Below, in pieces: positions 48,684 through 57,526 of a DNA stretch of 57,722 nt (positions are counted from its first letter, which is position 1; the number at the start of each line of letters is the position of its first letter). The stretch spans positions 1 to 57,722 of the forward strand of contig NZ_BEWG01000093.1 of assembly GCF_002723835.1 (NCBI RefSeq), given 5' to 3'. A program made the position numbers and the translations under genes. The notes below the pieces were generated by a model. The model was given only the letters and a program-made list of their open reading frames with translations, did not search any database and was not told the origin of the DNA. Source of the stretch: Mycobacterium sp. shizuoka-1. GTDB taxonomy: Bacteria; Actinomycetota; Actinomycetes; Mycobacteriales; Mycobacteriaceae.

Positions 48684-51600
48684 GACTGCTCCGTTCGTGG
48701 CGCGGTGTGCGCGGGGCAGGCGGCCCGCATCGGGCAGTGCGTACAGCCGTCGTTCACCCGGGCCAGGAACTGCGGACCCGCGGTCGCGCCGGCCGCCTGC
48801 CGCACGGTTTGCCGCCACTGATCCGCGCCGTCCGGCGTCAGCGGGGACTGCTCGCGCTCGGTCGCCCCGGACGCGTTCGGTTTGGCGACGTAGACCAGCC
48901 GCCCGCCGCCGGGGTGGTCGCCGTCGGCGATCGCTCCTTCGGTCACAGCCAACTGGTAGAGGCCGAGTTGGGCGTGGCGCTGCGCCTGGTCCTTGGTGAC
49001 CGGGCTCTTGCCGGTCTTGACGTCGACGATCACCAGCCGGCCCTGCGCGTCACGCTCGAGCCGGTCGACCCGGCCGCGCACCCGCACTCCGGGCAGCCCC
49101 TCACCCGGCTCGGCGATCACACCGTCGACGTCGATCTCGGTGCCGATCTCGGTCAGCTCGTGCCGCGTCGCCGACCGCCACGCGACGAACGCCGCGAGCA
49201 TCTCCCGGTGCCGGTCCAGTTCGTTGTCGGCATACCACGACGACTCGAACGGCAGTGTGCTCCAGAGGTTTTCCAATTGCTCGACCAACCGCTCCGGGCT
49301 GCTCGCCGAGTCGGCGATCAGCGCGTGCACCACCGAACCCAGGGTGGAGCGCAGGTCCCGGCGGTCGGTGCCGCCGTGGCGTTCGGCCAGCCAGCGCAGC
49401 GGGCAGTCGGTCAGGGTCTGCAGCGTCGACGGGCTCAGGGCGACGGTGTGCTGGTCGTCGCTCCACAACGGCTCCAGCGTGCTCAGCTCGGTCATGCCGT
49501 ACCACTGCGCGGGGTCGGCACCGGGTACGCCTTGCGCCGCAAGCCTGGCCAATTGCACTGCGGCGGTGGCACGCTCACCGTCGCTGACCGCACCGGCCGG
49601 CGCGCACACCACCGAGCGCAGCCGGCCGACGACCGCCGCCGGTGCGAGCACCGGCGGCGCGGCGGCCGGCGCGGCCGGCTGGTCGGCGGCGCCGGTGGTG
49701 AGCTCCGCCAGCTCGGCGACGAACGGCGACGGCAGCGCCGCCTCGTCGCCGGCGTCGCTGTCGACCGCGGTGATCACCAACCCGCGCCGCGCCCGGCCCA
49801 TCGCGGCGATCAGCAGCCTGCGCTCCTCGGCCAGCAGCGGAGCCCGCGCCGACACGTCGTCGCCCAGGCCGTCCAGCACGTCGAGCAGCCGCTGCGTGCC
49901 CAGCACCCCACCGCGGGGCGTGGTGTTCGGCCACAGGCCGTCCTGTAACCCGGCGATGACCACCAGGTCCCAGTCCCGGTCCAGTGCCGCATGCGGGCTC
50001 AGCACCGCGACAGTTTCGGAGGTCGGCCGCGAGCCGGCGTTGACCGGTGGAAGTTGCAGCCCCGCAACATGATCGAGCAGTCCGCGCAGCGACGCACCGG
50101 TGGTCCGCGACACGTAGTCGTCGGCGATGTCGAACAGGGCGGTGACGGCCTCGAGGCTACGGTCGGCCAACGCACCCTCGGTGCCACCCCGCTCGGCGGC
50201 GGCCAGCCAGCGCCGCTGCAGCCCGCTGCGCTCCCAGGCCTGCCACAGCGTGTAGCGGGGATCGCGGTGCCGCCGATGCCCACGAGCTGCCGCCGCCAGC
50301 ACCGCACGCACCCGGTTGACCGGACGGGCCAGCGTCGCGGGCAAATCCACCGGGCCGCTGGTGAGCGCCGCGACCAAGTGCTCGCCGAAGTCGCCCGAGC
50401 CGCCGCGGCGCAGCGCACGACGCAGCTGACGCAGGGTCACCGGGTCGACCCGGCCGATCGGCCCGGTCAGCAGCGCCACCGCCCGTGCACCATCGAGGCC
50501 CTCCACGGTGGCGCCCAGCACGCCGAGCAGCGCCTGCGCCGCGGCGTGCTCGGCAATGGGCGCGGCCACCTGCGTCGCGGCGACCGGGACACCGGCGCCG
50601 GCGAGCGCCCTGGGCAGTGCCGCGGCGGCCGAGGGCGAGCGGACGATGACAGCCAGCTGCGACCACGGCACCCCGTCGACGAGGTGTGCGCGCCGCAGCG
50701 CATCGGCGATCAGCGCCGCCTCGGCGTGAGCCGAGCCGGCCACCAGCACGCGCACCGAACCATCGTCACCGTCGTTGCCCGCAAGCCGACGCCAGGCGGC
50801 GTTGCCGGGCAGGCCGGCGGCCAGCCCGCTGATCGCGGCCGCCACCGCAGGCGCGCACCGGTGCGACCGGGACAATTCCAGCGCCGGAGTATCGGCGGAG
50901 GTCAGCAGCGTCGGGTCGGCGCCGCGGAAACCGAACACCGCCTGGTTGGGATCCCCGGCCAACAGGGTGAGCTCGGCGCCGGCGGCCAACACCCGCACGA
51001 GCCGAGCGGCCTGCGGATCCAGATGCTGGGCGTCGTCGACGAGTAGCAGGCGGACCCGGGACCGTTCGGCAGCCAGCAGATCGGCATCAGCGGCCAGCGC
51101 CTCCAACGCCGCGCCCACCAACTCGGCCGCCCCCAACGCCGGCACGGTGGCCTGCGGGGCGGCGGTGCCGACGGCCGCGCGCAGCAACATCACCTGCTCG
51201 TACTGCTGGGCGAACCGGCCCGCGGCAGCCCACTCGGGTCGCCCGGACAGCCGCCCGATCCGCTGCAGCTGCAGCGGATCCACGCCCCGTTCGGCGCAGC
51301 GGGCCAGCAGGTCGCGCAGCTCGGTGGCGAACCCGGCGGTGCTCAGCGCGGGCCGCAGCTGGTGCGGCCAGCGCGATGCCGACACGTCCCCGTCGGCGAG
51401 GTCACCGGCTAGCAATTCGCGGATGATGCCGTCCTGCTCGGCGCCGGTGACCAGACGCGGCGGCGGATCGCCGGCCCGGGCGGCGGCCTGCCGCAGCACC
51501 GCGAACGCGTAGCTGTGCACCGAGCGGACCAGGGGTTCGCGGACCACCGCCCGACACGGCTCGCCCGAGCGGGCCGCGAGCAGCTCCCTGGTGAGCGCGC

Positions 51601-51808
51601 TGCGCGCCGACCCCGCCAACCGGCCCGAACCCGTCAGCAGCAGAACCGATTCCGGACCGGTGCCCGCGCCGATATGGGCCGCAGCCGCCGCCACCAACAG
51701 GCTGGTCTTGCCGGTGCCCGGGCCGCCGACCAACCGGACCGTGCCGCGCAGCTGCGGGCGCAGCACGTCGGCGGGCTCGGTCACCGGGGCCAGCAGTGCG
51801 GTGGTCAT
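48680..51808 (-). CDS. adnA: ATP-dependent helicase-nuclease AdnA
   Basis: 1042 residues from ATG 51808; upstream extension to 52003 is antisense to lipV. Walker A is LVGGPGTGKTSLLVAA. Motif II reads LLLVDDAQHLDP, with A-Q in place of the usual Glu-x-Gln-Asp, so this motor is probably weak. The nuclease end has LVIVDVKTGKSPV and QLGLYQLAV. Iron-sulfur cysteines are TDCPLRW and NDGCTHCPMRAACPAH. AdnA contributes the 5'-strand nuclease and is co-translated with AdnB. Confidence 0.95.
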   Translation of the reverse strand: MTTALLAPVTEPADVLRPQLRGTVRLVGGPGTGKTSLLVAAAAAHIGAGTGPESVLLLTGSGRLAGSARSALTRELLAARSGEPCRAVVREPLVRSVHSYAFAVLRQAAARAGDPPPRLVTGAEQDGIIRELLAGDLADGDVSASRWPHQLRPALSTAGFATELRDLLARCAERGVDPLQLQRIGRLSGRPEWAAAGRFAQQYEQVMLLRAAVGTAAPQATVPALGAAELVGAALEALAADADLLAAERSRVRLLLVDDAQHLDPQAARLVRVLAAGAELTLLAGDPNQAVFGFRGADPTLLTSADTPALELSRSHRCAPAVAAAISGLAAGLPGNAAWRRLAGNDGDDGSVRVLVAGSAHAEAALIADALRRAHLVDGVPWSQLAVIVRSPSAAAALPRALAGAGVPVAATQVAAPIAEHAAAQALLGVLGATVEGLDGARAVALLTGPIGRVDPVTLRQLRRALRRGGSGDFGEHLVAALTSGPVDLPATLARPVNRVRAVLAAAARGHRRHRDPRYTLWQAWERSGLQRRWLAAAERGGTEGALADRSLEAVTALFDIADDYVSRTTGASLRGLLDHVAGLQLPPVNAGSRPTSETVAVLSPHAALDRDWDLVVIAGLQDGLWPNTTPRGGVLGTQRLLDVLDGLGDDVSARAPLLAEERRLLIAAMGRARRGLVITAVDSDAGDEAALPSPFVAELAELTTGAADQPAAPAAAPPVLAPAAVVGRLRSVVCAPAGAVSDGERATAAVQLARLAAQGVPGADPAQWYGMTELSTLEPLWSDDQHTVALSPSTLQTLTDCPLRWLAERHGGTDRRDLRSTLGSVVHALIADSASSPERLVEQLENLWSTLPFESSWYADNELDRHREMLAAFVAWRSATRHELTEIGTEIDVDGVIAEPGEGLPGVRVRGRVDRLERDAQGRLVIVDVKTGKSPVTKDQAQRHAQLGLYQLAVTEGAIADGDHPGGGRLVYVAKPNASGATEREQSPLTPDGADQWRQTVRQAAGATAGPQFLARVNDGCTHCPMRAACPAHTAPRTEQS

Positions 51809-51855
51809 GCCGGGAATGACACCAGAAGCCTCCGACAAAAACGCGAACTGGCAGC

Positions 51856-52653
51856 ATGAAGCCCGTGCCCCACGACCTTCACGTCCACCGCTTCGGTCCG
51901 ACTGGGCCCATCGCAGTCCTGGCCATCCACGGCCTGACCGGCCACGGCCACCGCTGGCGCACGCTGGCCACCGAACACCTCCCCGAAATCGCCGTGGCCG
52001 CACCCGATCTGATCGGACACGGCCGCTCGTCGTGGGCTGCGCCGTGGACGATCGACGCCAACGTCGCCGCGCTGGCCACCCTGGTGGAGAACGACGCCGA
52101 CGGTCCGGTCCTGGTGGTCGGACACTCCTTCGGTGGCGCGATCGCCCTGCATCTGGCGGCGGCCTGCCCCGACCTGGTGTCCGGGCTGGTGCTGCTCGAC
52201 CCCGCGATCGGCCTGGACGGGCAGTGGATGCGCGAGATCGCCGACGCGATGCTGCAATCCCCGGACTACCCCAACCGCGACGAAGCCCGCACCGAGAAGT
52301 TCACCGGATCGTGGGCCGACGTGGATCCCGCCGAACTCGACGCCGACCTCGACGAGCATCTCATCGCCCTGCCCGGTGGCCGCGTCGGATGGCGCATCTG
52401 CGTGCCGGCGATGATGTCGTACTGGAGCGAGCTGGCCCGCGATATCGTGCTGCCGCGCACCGGAACCCCGACGACGCTGATCCGGGCACAGTGGACCGAT
52501 CCGCCATACGTCACCGCCGAACTGCTCGACGGCCTGTCGGGCCGGTTGGGCGCGGACTTCACCCTCATCGACTTCGCCTGCCAGCACATGGTGCCGCACG
52601 CCAAACCGGAAGAGACCGCCACAGTCATCCGCGATCTGCTCCGGGCACGCTGA
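51856..52653 (+). CDS. lipV: Alpha/beta hydrolase LipV
   Basis: 265 residues. The oxyanion segment LAIHGLTGHGHRW, the nucleophile elbow VVGHSFGG (S91), and the late FACQHMVPH histidine are visible. It is Rv3203-like, an esterase/lipase of unknown natural substrate. It is divergent from adnA with 47 bp between, and is followed after 2 bp by the alkyltransferase-like gene, so both are in one unit. Confidence 0.9.
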   Translation: MKPVPHDLHVHRFGPTGPIAVLAIHGLTGHGHRWRTLATEHLPEIAVAAPDLIGHGRSSWAAPWTIDANVAALATLVENDADGPVLVVGHSFGGAIALHLAAACPDLVSGLVLLDPAIGLDGQWMREIADAMLQSPDYPNRDEARTEKFTGSWADVDPAELDADLDEHLIALPGGRVGWRICVPAMMSYWSELARDIVLPRTGTPTTLIRAQWTDPPYVTAELLDGLSGRLGADFTLIDFACQHMVPHAKPEETATVIRDLLRAR

Positions 52654-52655
52654 CG

Positions 52656-52952
52656 ATGGCGCCGGTCACCGACGATCAGGTCGAGTTGGTGCGCCGGCTG
52701 GTGGCATCGATCCCGGCGGGCCGGGTCGCCACCTACGGTGACATCGCTTCGGCCGCGCAGCTTTCCAGCCCGCGGATCGTCGGCTGGATCATGCGCACCG
52801 ACTCCTCGGACCTACCGTGGCACCGAGTGATCACCGCGTCCGGCCGCCCGGCCGCCCACCTGGTGACCCGTCAGCTCGAGCTGCTGCGCGCCGAAGGCGT
52901 GCTTGCCGACGACGGCCGGGTCAACCTGGCGCGCGTCCGTCACCAGTTCTAG
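52656..52952 (+). CDS. Alkyltransferase-like (ATL) DNA damage recognition protein
   Basis: 98 residues from ATG 52656. It is the C-terminal DNA-binding domain of O6-alkylguanine methyltransferase: GRVATYGDIASAAQ, SPRIVGWIM (arginine finger) and DLPWHRVITASGR. The catalytic cysteine of PCHR is Trp here (W55), which is the definition of ATL proteins. They bind O6-alkylguanine, flip it and hand it to nucleotide excision repair. Its end overlaps that of the next convergent gene by 4 bp. Confidence 0.92.
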   Translation: MAPVTDDQVELVRRLVASIPAGRVATYGDIASAAQLSSPRIVGWIMRTDSSDLPWHRVITASGRPAAHLVTRQLELLRAEGVLADDGRVNLARVRHQF

Positions 52953-53803
52953 AGGACGAGCCGGATCAGCGCGGCGGTGCGCGCCAGACCGGGGAACGCA
53001 GCCGCCGTCGACCGCGGATGCAACGCATGAACGGCGAGCCGGAACATCAAGGCACGCAACAACATCTGTGACCACTCCGGTAGCGCGTCCCAGCGCTCGA
53101 TCAACCCGTCGTCGGCCTCGCCCCAGGCCAGCGCGTCGACGACCACCACCCCGGCCGCCCACGACGCGGGCCGCCAATAGGGAGTGATGTCGGTGATCCC
53201 AGGCGCCGCCGTCCCGGCGAACAGCACGGTGCCGTACAGGTCACCGTGGACCAGCTGGTTGGGGCTCTTGGTCGGCCGGCGCAGGCCGGCCAGTTGGTTG
53301 ATCAGATCGATCGACCGCTCGCCGTCGGCCGAACCGGGAGACACCAGCGCCCCGGGCGGCAGCGAGTGCAGCGGCCGCTCCTCCCAGGCTGCCCGGTCGG
53401 CGGCGATGAACACGTCGACATCGCTCCACGGCGCCACCGGAGCCTGCGTCAGGAACCGCGGCCGCTCCAGTTTCGCCGTGGCCTCATGCAGCCGTACGCC
53501 GGCGGAAACCACCTCGTCGTGGCGGGGCTCGGGCGTGCCGGCGACGAATGTGTCTGCCCGCCAACCCGACACCACGTAGCGGCCGTCAGTCGACCGAACC
53601 GGGCGGGCCAGCCGAACCCCGTCGACGAACAACGTCTCGCGGGCCTTCGCCGACCAGGCGGCCCTGGCGTGGTCGGCAATCACCGACAACACGACCTCGC
53701 CGCACTTGAAGCCGCCCTCCCAACCGGCACCGAGCGGTTCGGGATCGTTGCCCTTGAGACCGAACGCTGCCAGGACATGCTCAGGCGGGCGCTCGTCAGT
53801 CAC
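52949..53803 (-). CDS. Aminoglycoside-phosphotransferase-like protein (TIGR02569 type)
   Basis: 284 residues. The N-terminal LGAGWEGGFKCGEVVLSV resembles the nucleotide-binding strands of APH-like kinases, and NQLVHGDLYGTVLF the catalytic HGD loop with a less conserved N. The later DFG-type Asp would be in ITDITPYWRP. The family is confined to actinobacteria, Rv3205c in M. tuberculosis, and has no known substrate. The conserved GITDITPYWRPASWAAGVVV is typical. Confidence 0.82.
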   Translation of the reverse strand: MTDERPPEHVLAAFGLKGNDPEPLGAGWEGGFKCGEVVLSVIADHARAAWSAKARETLFVDGVRLARPVRSTDGRYVVSGWRADTFVAGTPEPRHDEVVSAGVRLHEATAKLERPRFLTQAPVAPWSDVDVFIAADRAAWEERPLHSLPPGALVSPGSADGERSIDLINQLAGLRRPTKSPNQLVHGDLYGTVLFAGTAAPGITDITPYWRPASWAAGVVVVDALAWGEADDGLIERWDALPEWSQMLLRALMFRLAVHALHPRSTAAAFPGLARTAALIRLVL

Positions 53804-53839
53804 CCCGACAGCCTAAATTGTCGCGACGCAAAGTAGCCG

Positions 53840-55015
53840 TCAGTACATCACCATGTCGGGATCGATTTGCTTTGCCCAGGCCACGATGCCGCCCTGCAGA
53901 TGCAAGGCATCGGCGAAGCCGGCCTTCTTCACCACGGCCAGCGCCTCGGCCGAACGCACACCGGTCTTGCAGTACAGCACCGGGACGCGGTCGTGCGGCA
54001 ACTTGCCCAGCCCCTCGCCGGATTCGATCACCGACTTCGGGATCAGCTCGGCGCCGGTGATGTGGTTGATGTCCCACTCCACCTGCTCACGGACGTCGAT
54101 CAGCGCCAACTTCTTGCCCGAATCCAGGAGCTCGCGCAGCTCCAGCGGGGTGACCGTGGAATCGGCGGCGGCCGCCGCGGCGGCGTCGGACACCACCCCG
54201 CAGAACGACTCGTAGTCGATGAGCTCGGTGATCTTCGGCGTCTCGGGGTCCTTGCGGATCCGGATCGTGCGGTAGGTCATGTCCAGCGCGTCGTAGACCA
54301 TCAACCGGCCCAGCAGGGTGTCGCCGATCCCGGTGATCAGCTTGATGGCCTCGGTGCCCATGATCGAGGCGATCGAGGCGCACAGAATGCCCAGTACCCC
54401 GCCTTCGGCGCAGGACGGCACCATTCCCGGTGGCGGCGGCTCGGGGTACAGGTCCCGGTAGTTCAGGCCCAGGCCGTCCGGGGCGTCCTCCCAGAACACC
54501 GATGCCTGGCCTTCGAAGCGGTAGATCGAGCCCCAGACGTAGGGCTTGTGGGCCAGCACCGCGGCGTCGTTGACCAAGTAGCGGGTGGCGAAGTTGTCGG
54601 TGCCGTCGAGGATGAGGTCGTACTGCTCGAACAGGGGCACCGCATTGTCGGGTTCCAGCCGCATCTCGTGCAGCCGAACGGTCACCAGCGGGTTGACCTC
54701 GAGAACCGAGTCTCGGGCGCTCTGCGCCTTGGACCGGCCGATGTCGGACTGGCCGTGAATGATCTGGCGCTGCAGGTTGGACTCGTCGACCACGTCGAAC
54801 TCGACGATGCCGATGGTGCCGACGCCCGCGGCGGCCAGGTACAGCAGGGTGGGCGAACCGAGGCCGCCGGCGCCGATCACCAGCACCTTGGCGTTCTTCA
54901 AGCGCTTCTGCCCGTCCACGCCCAAGTCCGGGATGATCAGGTGGCGGCTGTAGCGCGCGACCTCTTCTCGGGTGAGCTCGGCGGCTGGCTCGACCAGCGG
55001 CGGCAACGGAGACAC
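53840..55015 (-). CDS. moeZ: Sulfur-carrier adenylyltransferase/sulfurtransferase MoeZ
   Basis: 391 residues. The ThiF/E1 domain has KVLVIGAGGLGSPTLLYLA and DLILDGTDNFATRYLVND. After a linker of about 20 Ala-rich residues comes a rhodanese domain with active-site Cys349 in LYCKTGVRSAEA. MoeZ adenylates and thiocarboxylates small sulfur carriers such as CysO and MoaD for cysteine, molybdopterin and thioamide synthesis. A 180-bp gap lies upstream, holding a Cys-containing small frame discussed in the findings. Confidence 0.95.
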   Translation of the reverse strand: MSPLPPLVEPAAELTREEVARYSRHLIIPDLGVDGQKRLKNAKVLVIGAGGLGSPTLLYLAAAGVGTIGIVEFDVVDESNLQRQIIHGQSDIGRSKAQSARDSVLEVNPLVTVRLHEMRLEPDNAVPLFEQYDLILDGTDNFATRYLVNDAAVLAHKPYVWGSIYRFEGQASVFWEDAPDGLGLNYRDLYPEPPPPGMVPSCAEGGVLGILCASIASIMGTEAIKLITGIGDTLLGRLMVYDALDMTYRTIRIRKDPETPKITELIDYESFCGVVSDAAAAAAADSTVTPLELRELLDSGKKLALIDVREQVEWDINHITGAELIPKSVIESGEGLGKLPHDRVPVLYCKTGVRSAEALAVVKKAGFADALHLQGGIVAWAKQIDPDMVMY

Positions 55016-55197
55016 CGGCTACTCCTCAGGATCGGCTCGGCCCGATGCGGGCGCACATCCATCTCAACAGCTGGCCAGATCAACGGCAAACAGCCGGCAA
55101 TACTTCCCGTGAGGCACGCCGACAGTGCGTGTCTGCACACGGACACGCCGCTATGCCGTGCACTCCGTGCACGGCCGCGGCGCAGCGGGTCAGGTCG

Positions 55198-56235
55198 TCA
55201 GGCGATCGGATACGGCCAGGGGTTGAACCGGCAGGTCTTTCCGTCGGCCTTGACGTACTCCGGGTCGAACCGGGACGCGTCGTCGTCGGCGGTGGAGAAC
55301 GTCTGCTGCATCATCACCGGGGCCAGGCCGCCGTTCTCATCGCATGGCTCGTGATGCTGATAGCCGATGGCGTGGCCCACCTCGTGGTTGATCAGATACT
55401 GCCGGTAGGAGCCGATGTCGCCCTGGAAGGGCACCGCGCCGCGCACCCAGCGCGCCTCGTTGATGAACACCCGGGGCTGGGTGTCGGGGCCGTAGGCCGG
55501 GTTGTAGCAGGACGACTCGAGCGGGATCTCGTAACCGCAGCCCTCGCGCACCGTCATCGGCGACGTCAGCGACACCCGGAAGTCCGGCTTGACGTCCGGC
55601 GCGTCGATCCGTTCGAAGGCGAACTGCGGATTGTGGATCCAGCTCTTGGGATTGCTCAACGTCTCGGAGACCATCCGGGCGAAACCTTCGTCGCCGCCGA
55701 ACGACGTCGTGTCGACGCCGTCCTCGACCTCGACGGTGTAGGTGAAGGTCTTCGCGGTGCCCTCACCGACCTTGGGTGTGGTGCCCGGCACGATGTGCCA
55801 GGTCTTGGCTCCGGCCTCGGTGAACGCACCGCCCTCGGGCAGGATGCCGGTCGGCAGATTGGCGTCGAAAGCAGTCAGGCCGCGCGGCGGGGCGCCGATG
55901 ATCGACGTGCCGCTGGAACCGATCGTCGGCGGCCCTTCGACGCCGCCGTGCGCCGTCGGCTGGGTCGCGGGCGCGGCCGTCCCGGTGATGGTCTGATACA
56001 GCACCACGCCGGTGAGCACCACCAGTACCGGCAGCGCATAGGCACGCCAGCCGTAGGTGGAGATGAAGCGGCCCAGCCAGGACTGCTTGCGCCATTGGCG
56101 GCGCTGCTCCCGGTTGGACCGGACCCGGCCGGATTCCTCGGCGAGCGGGTCGCGCAGGGCACGCAGCGGCTCACGCCACTCGTTGCGCAGCACCGGCATA
56201 CGACCGCCGCCGCGGTGCCCCGGGTCGTAGGTCAC
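55198..56235 (-). CDS. DUF3152 membrane-anchored zincin-like protein
   Basis: 345 residues from GTG 56235 (TTG 56253 and ATG 56199 are alternatives). A basic cytosolic start (RVRSNREQRRQWRKQSW) precedes one membrane helix (YALPVLVVLTGVVLYQTITG). The exported DUF3152 domain has YLINHEVGHAIGYQHHEPC, a complete HExxHxxGxxH zinc motif of metzincin type, and several Cys (EGCGYE, SSCYNP, KTCRFN) for disulfides. It is the Rv3207c equivalent. Proteolytic activity is expected but not shown. Confidence 0.88.
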   Translation of the reverse strand: MTYDPGHRGGGRMPVLRNEWREPLRALRDPLAEESGRVRSNREQRRQWRKQSWLGRFISTYGWRAYALPVLVVLTGVVLYQTITGTAAPATQPTAHGGVEGPPTIGSSGTSIIGAPPRGLTAFDANLPTGILPEGGAFTEAGAKTWHIVPGTTPKVGEGTAKTFTYTVEVEDGVDTTSFGGDEGFARMVSETLSNPKSWIHNPQFAFERIDAPDVKPDFRVSLTSPMTVREGCGYEIPLESSCYNPAYGPDTQPRVFINEARWVRGAVPFQGDIGSYRQYLINHEVGHAIGYQHHEPCDENGGLAPVMMQQTFSTADDDASRFDPEYVKADGKTCRFNPWPYPIA

Positions 56236-56395
56236 CGCCCCAGGATGGCACAACAGCCCAAGCCGGGACTTCCGGCGCGCCCGTACCGACGCCGGAGGGC
56301 GCTACGGGCCAGTAACCACGACCGGGTAGTAATGTCAGTTCGAAGGGCTGGAAGCGGGGGCAATGCCGCCCAGCCACGCACAGATTGAGGACTCG

Positions 56396-57070
56396 ATGAG
56401 CGATCTCGCCGACACGGCTGAGCGGAAATCCGCTCGTCCGGCAAATGGCGACCGTCCGGCCACCGCGCCTCGCCGGGGCAGCCGCCTGCCGCGTGACGAG
56501 CGGCGCGGCCAGCTGCTGGTGGCAGCCAGCGAGGTCTTCGTCGACCGCGGCTACCACGCCGCGGGCATGGACGAGATCGCCGACCGCGCCGGTGTGAGCA
56601 AGCCCGTTCTCTACCAACACTTCTCGAGCAAGCTCGAGCTGTATCTGGCCGTGTTGAACCGGCACGTCGAGAACCTGGTGTCCGGCGTGCGTCAGGCCCT
56701 GCGCACCACCACCGACAACCGGCAGCGCCTGCGGGCGGCGGTACAGGCCTTCTTCGACTTCATCGAGCACGACAGCCAGGGCTACCGACTGATCTTCGAG
56801 AACGACTACATCACCGAGCCGCAGGTGGCCTCCCAGGTCCGGGTGGCCACCGAAGCGTGCACCGACGCGGTGTTCGACTTGATCAGCCGCGATTCCGGGC
56901 TCGATCCGCACCGGGCGCGGATGATCGCCGTCGGCCTGGTGGCCATCAGCGTCGACAGCGCCCGCTACTGGCTCAACGCCGACCGCCCGGTCTCCAAGGA
57001 GGCCGCGGTCGACGGGACGGTGCAGTTCGCCTGGGGCGGCCTGTCACACGTCCCGCTGACGCGGAACTGA
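56396..57070 (+). CDS. TetR-family transcriptional regulator (Rv3208 type)
   Basis: 224 residues from ATG 56396, which has a TTGAGGA site; ATG/other starts at 56363 are less likely. After a disordered basic N-terminus comes the HTH: LLVAASEVFVDRGYHAAGMD, EIADRAGVSKPVLYQHFSSK. The ligand domain (FFDFIEHDSQGYRLIFEND) is very conserved in mycobacteria. It converges with the DUF3107 gene. Confidence 0.9.
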   Translation: MSDLADTAERKSARPANGDRPATAPRRGSRLPRDERRGQLLVAASEVFVDRGYHAAGMDEIADRAGVSKPVLYQHFSSKLELYLAVLNRHVENLVSGVRQALRTTTDNRQRLRAAVQAFFDFIEHDSQGYRLIFENDYITEPQVASQVRVATEACTDAVFDLISRDSGLDPHRARMIAVGLVAISVDSARYWLNADRPVSKEAAVDGTVQFAWGGLSHVPLTRN

Positions 57071-57082
57071 TCGCGGACGGGC

Positions 57083-57340
57083 CTACGCGCCCGCCGCGCC
57101 CGCCGGACCGGCGGCGATGCCGAAGCCGACCCGGCGCACGTCGGCGACACCGATCTCGACGTAGGTGATCTTGGCGGTCTGCACCAGGAAGCGGCGGCCC
57201 TTCTCGTCGGTCAGGCTCAGCACCTCCGGGCCACCCTTGGCGAACGCCGCGGTCACCAGCTCTTCGACCTCTGCAGGCGTCTGGGAGCTGGCGAACACGA
57301 GCTCACGCGGGCTGTCCGTGACACCGATCTTGACCTCCAC
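57083..57340 (-). CDS. DUF3107 small protein (TB9.4 type)
   Basis: 85 residues from GTG 57340. EVKIGVTDSPRELVFASSQT and VTAAFAKGGPEVLSLTDEKG are the usual content of this small actinobacterial alpha/beta protein, ATP-binding by annotation only. It is conserved next to the TetR gene. Confidence 0.87.
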   Translation of the reverse strand: MEVKIGVTDSPRELVFASSQTPAEVEELVTAAFAKGGPEVLSLTDEKGRRFLVQTAKITYVEIGVADVRRVGFGIAAGPAGAAGA

Positions 57341-57514
57341 GCTGGGCCCCTTCCCTCTCGTCTGCGTCGTCTGCGCGTCTACCCCAGAAGGCTAGTGGAC
57401 GCCCGACCGCGCGGTGACGCCCAGTCGTTCGCGGTGAGCGAATAGGGCATCAAGCTGCGATAACAGCATGGCAACGGACAGGCGCGGCGCGCCGCAACGG
57501 CGACCCGCCGTCCC

Positions 57515-57520
57515 TAACCT
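57515..57520 (+). promoter_or_regulatory. -10 box of a leaderless promoter
   Basis: TAACCT, then 6 nt, then the GTG at 57527, so the transcript would start at the initiation codon. Confidence 0.45.
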
Positions 57521-57526
57521 GGCCTC

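Noticed and set aside
45936..48821. 961-codon plus-strand frame opposite adnB
   Set aside because: Antisense of a GC-rich gene; long frames are expected there by third-position bias.
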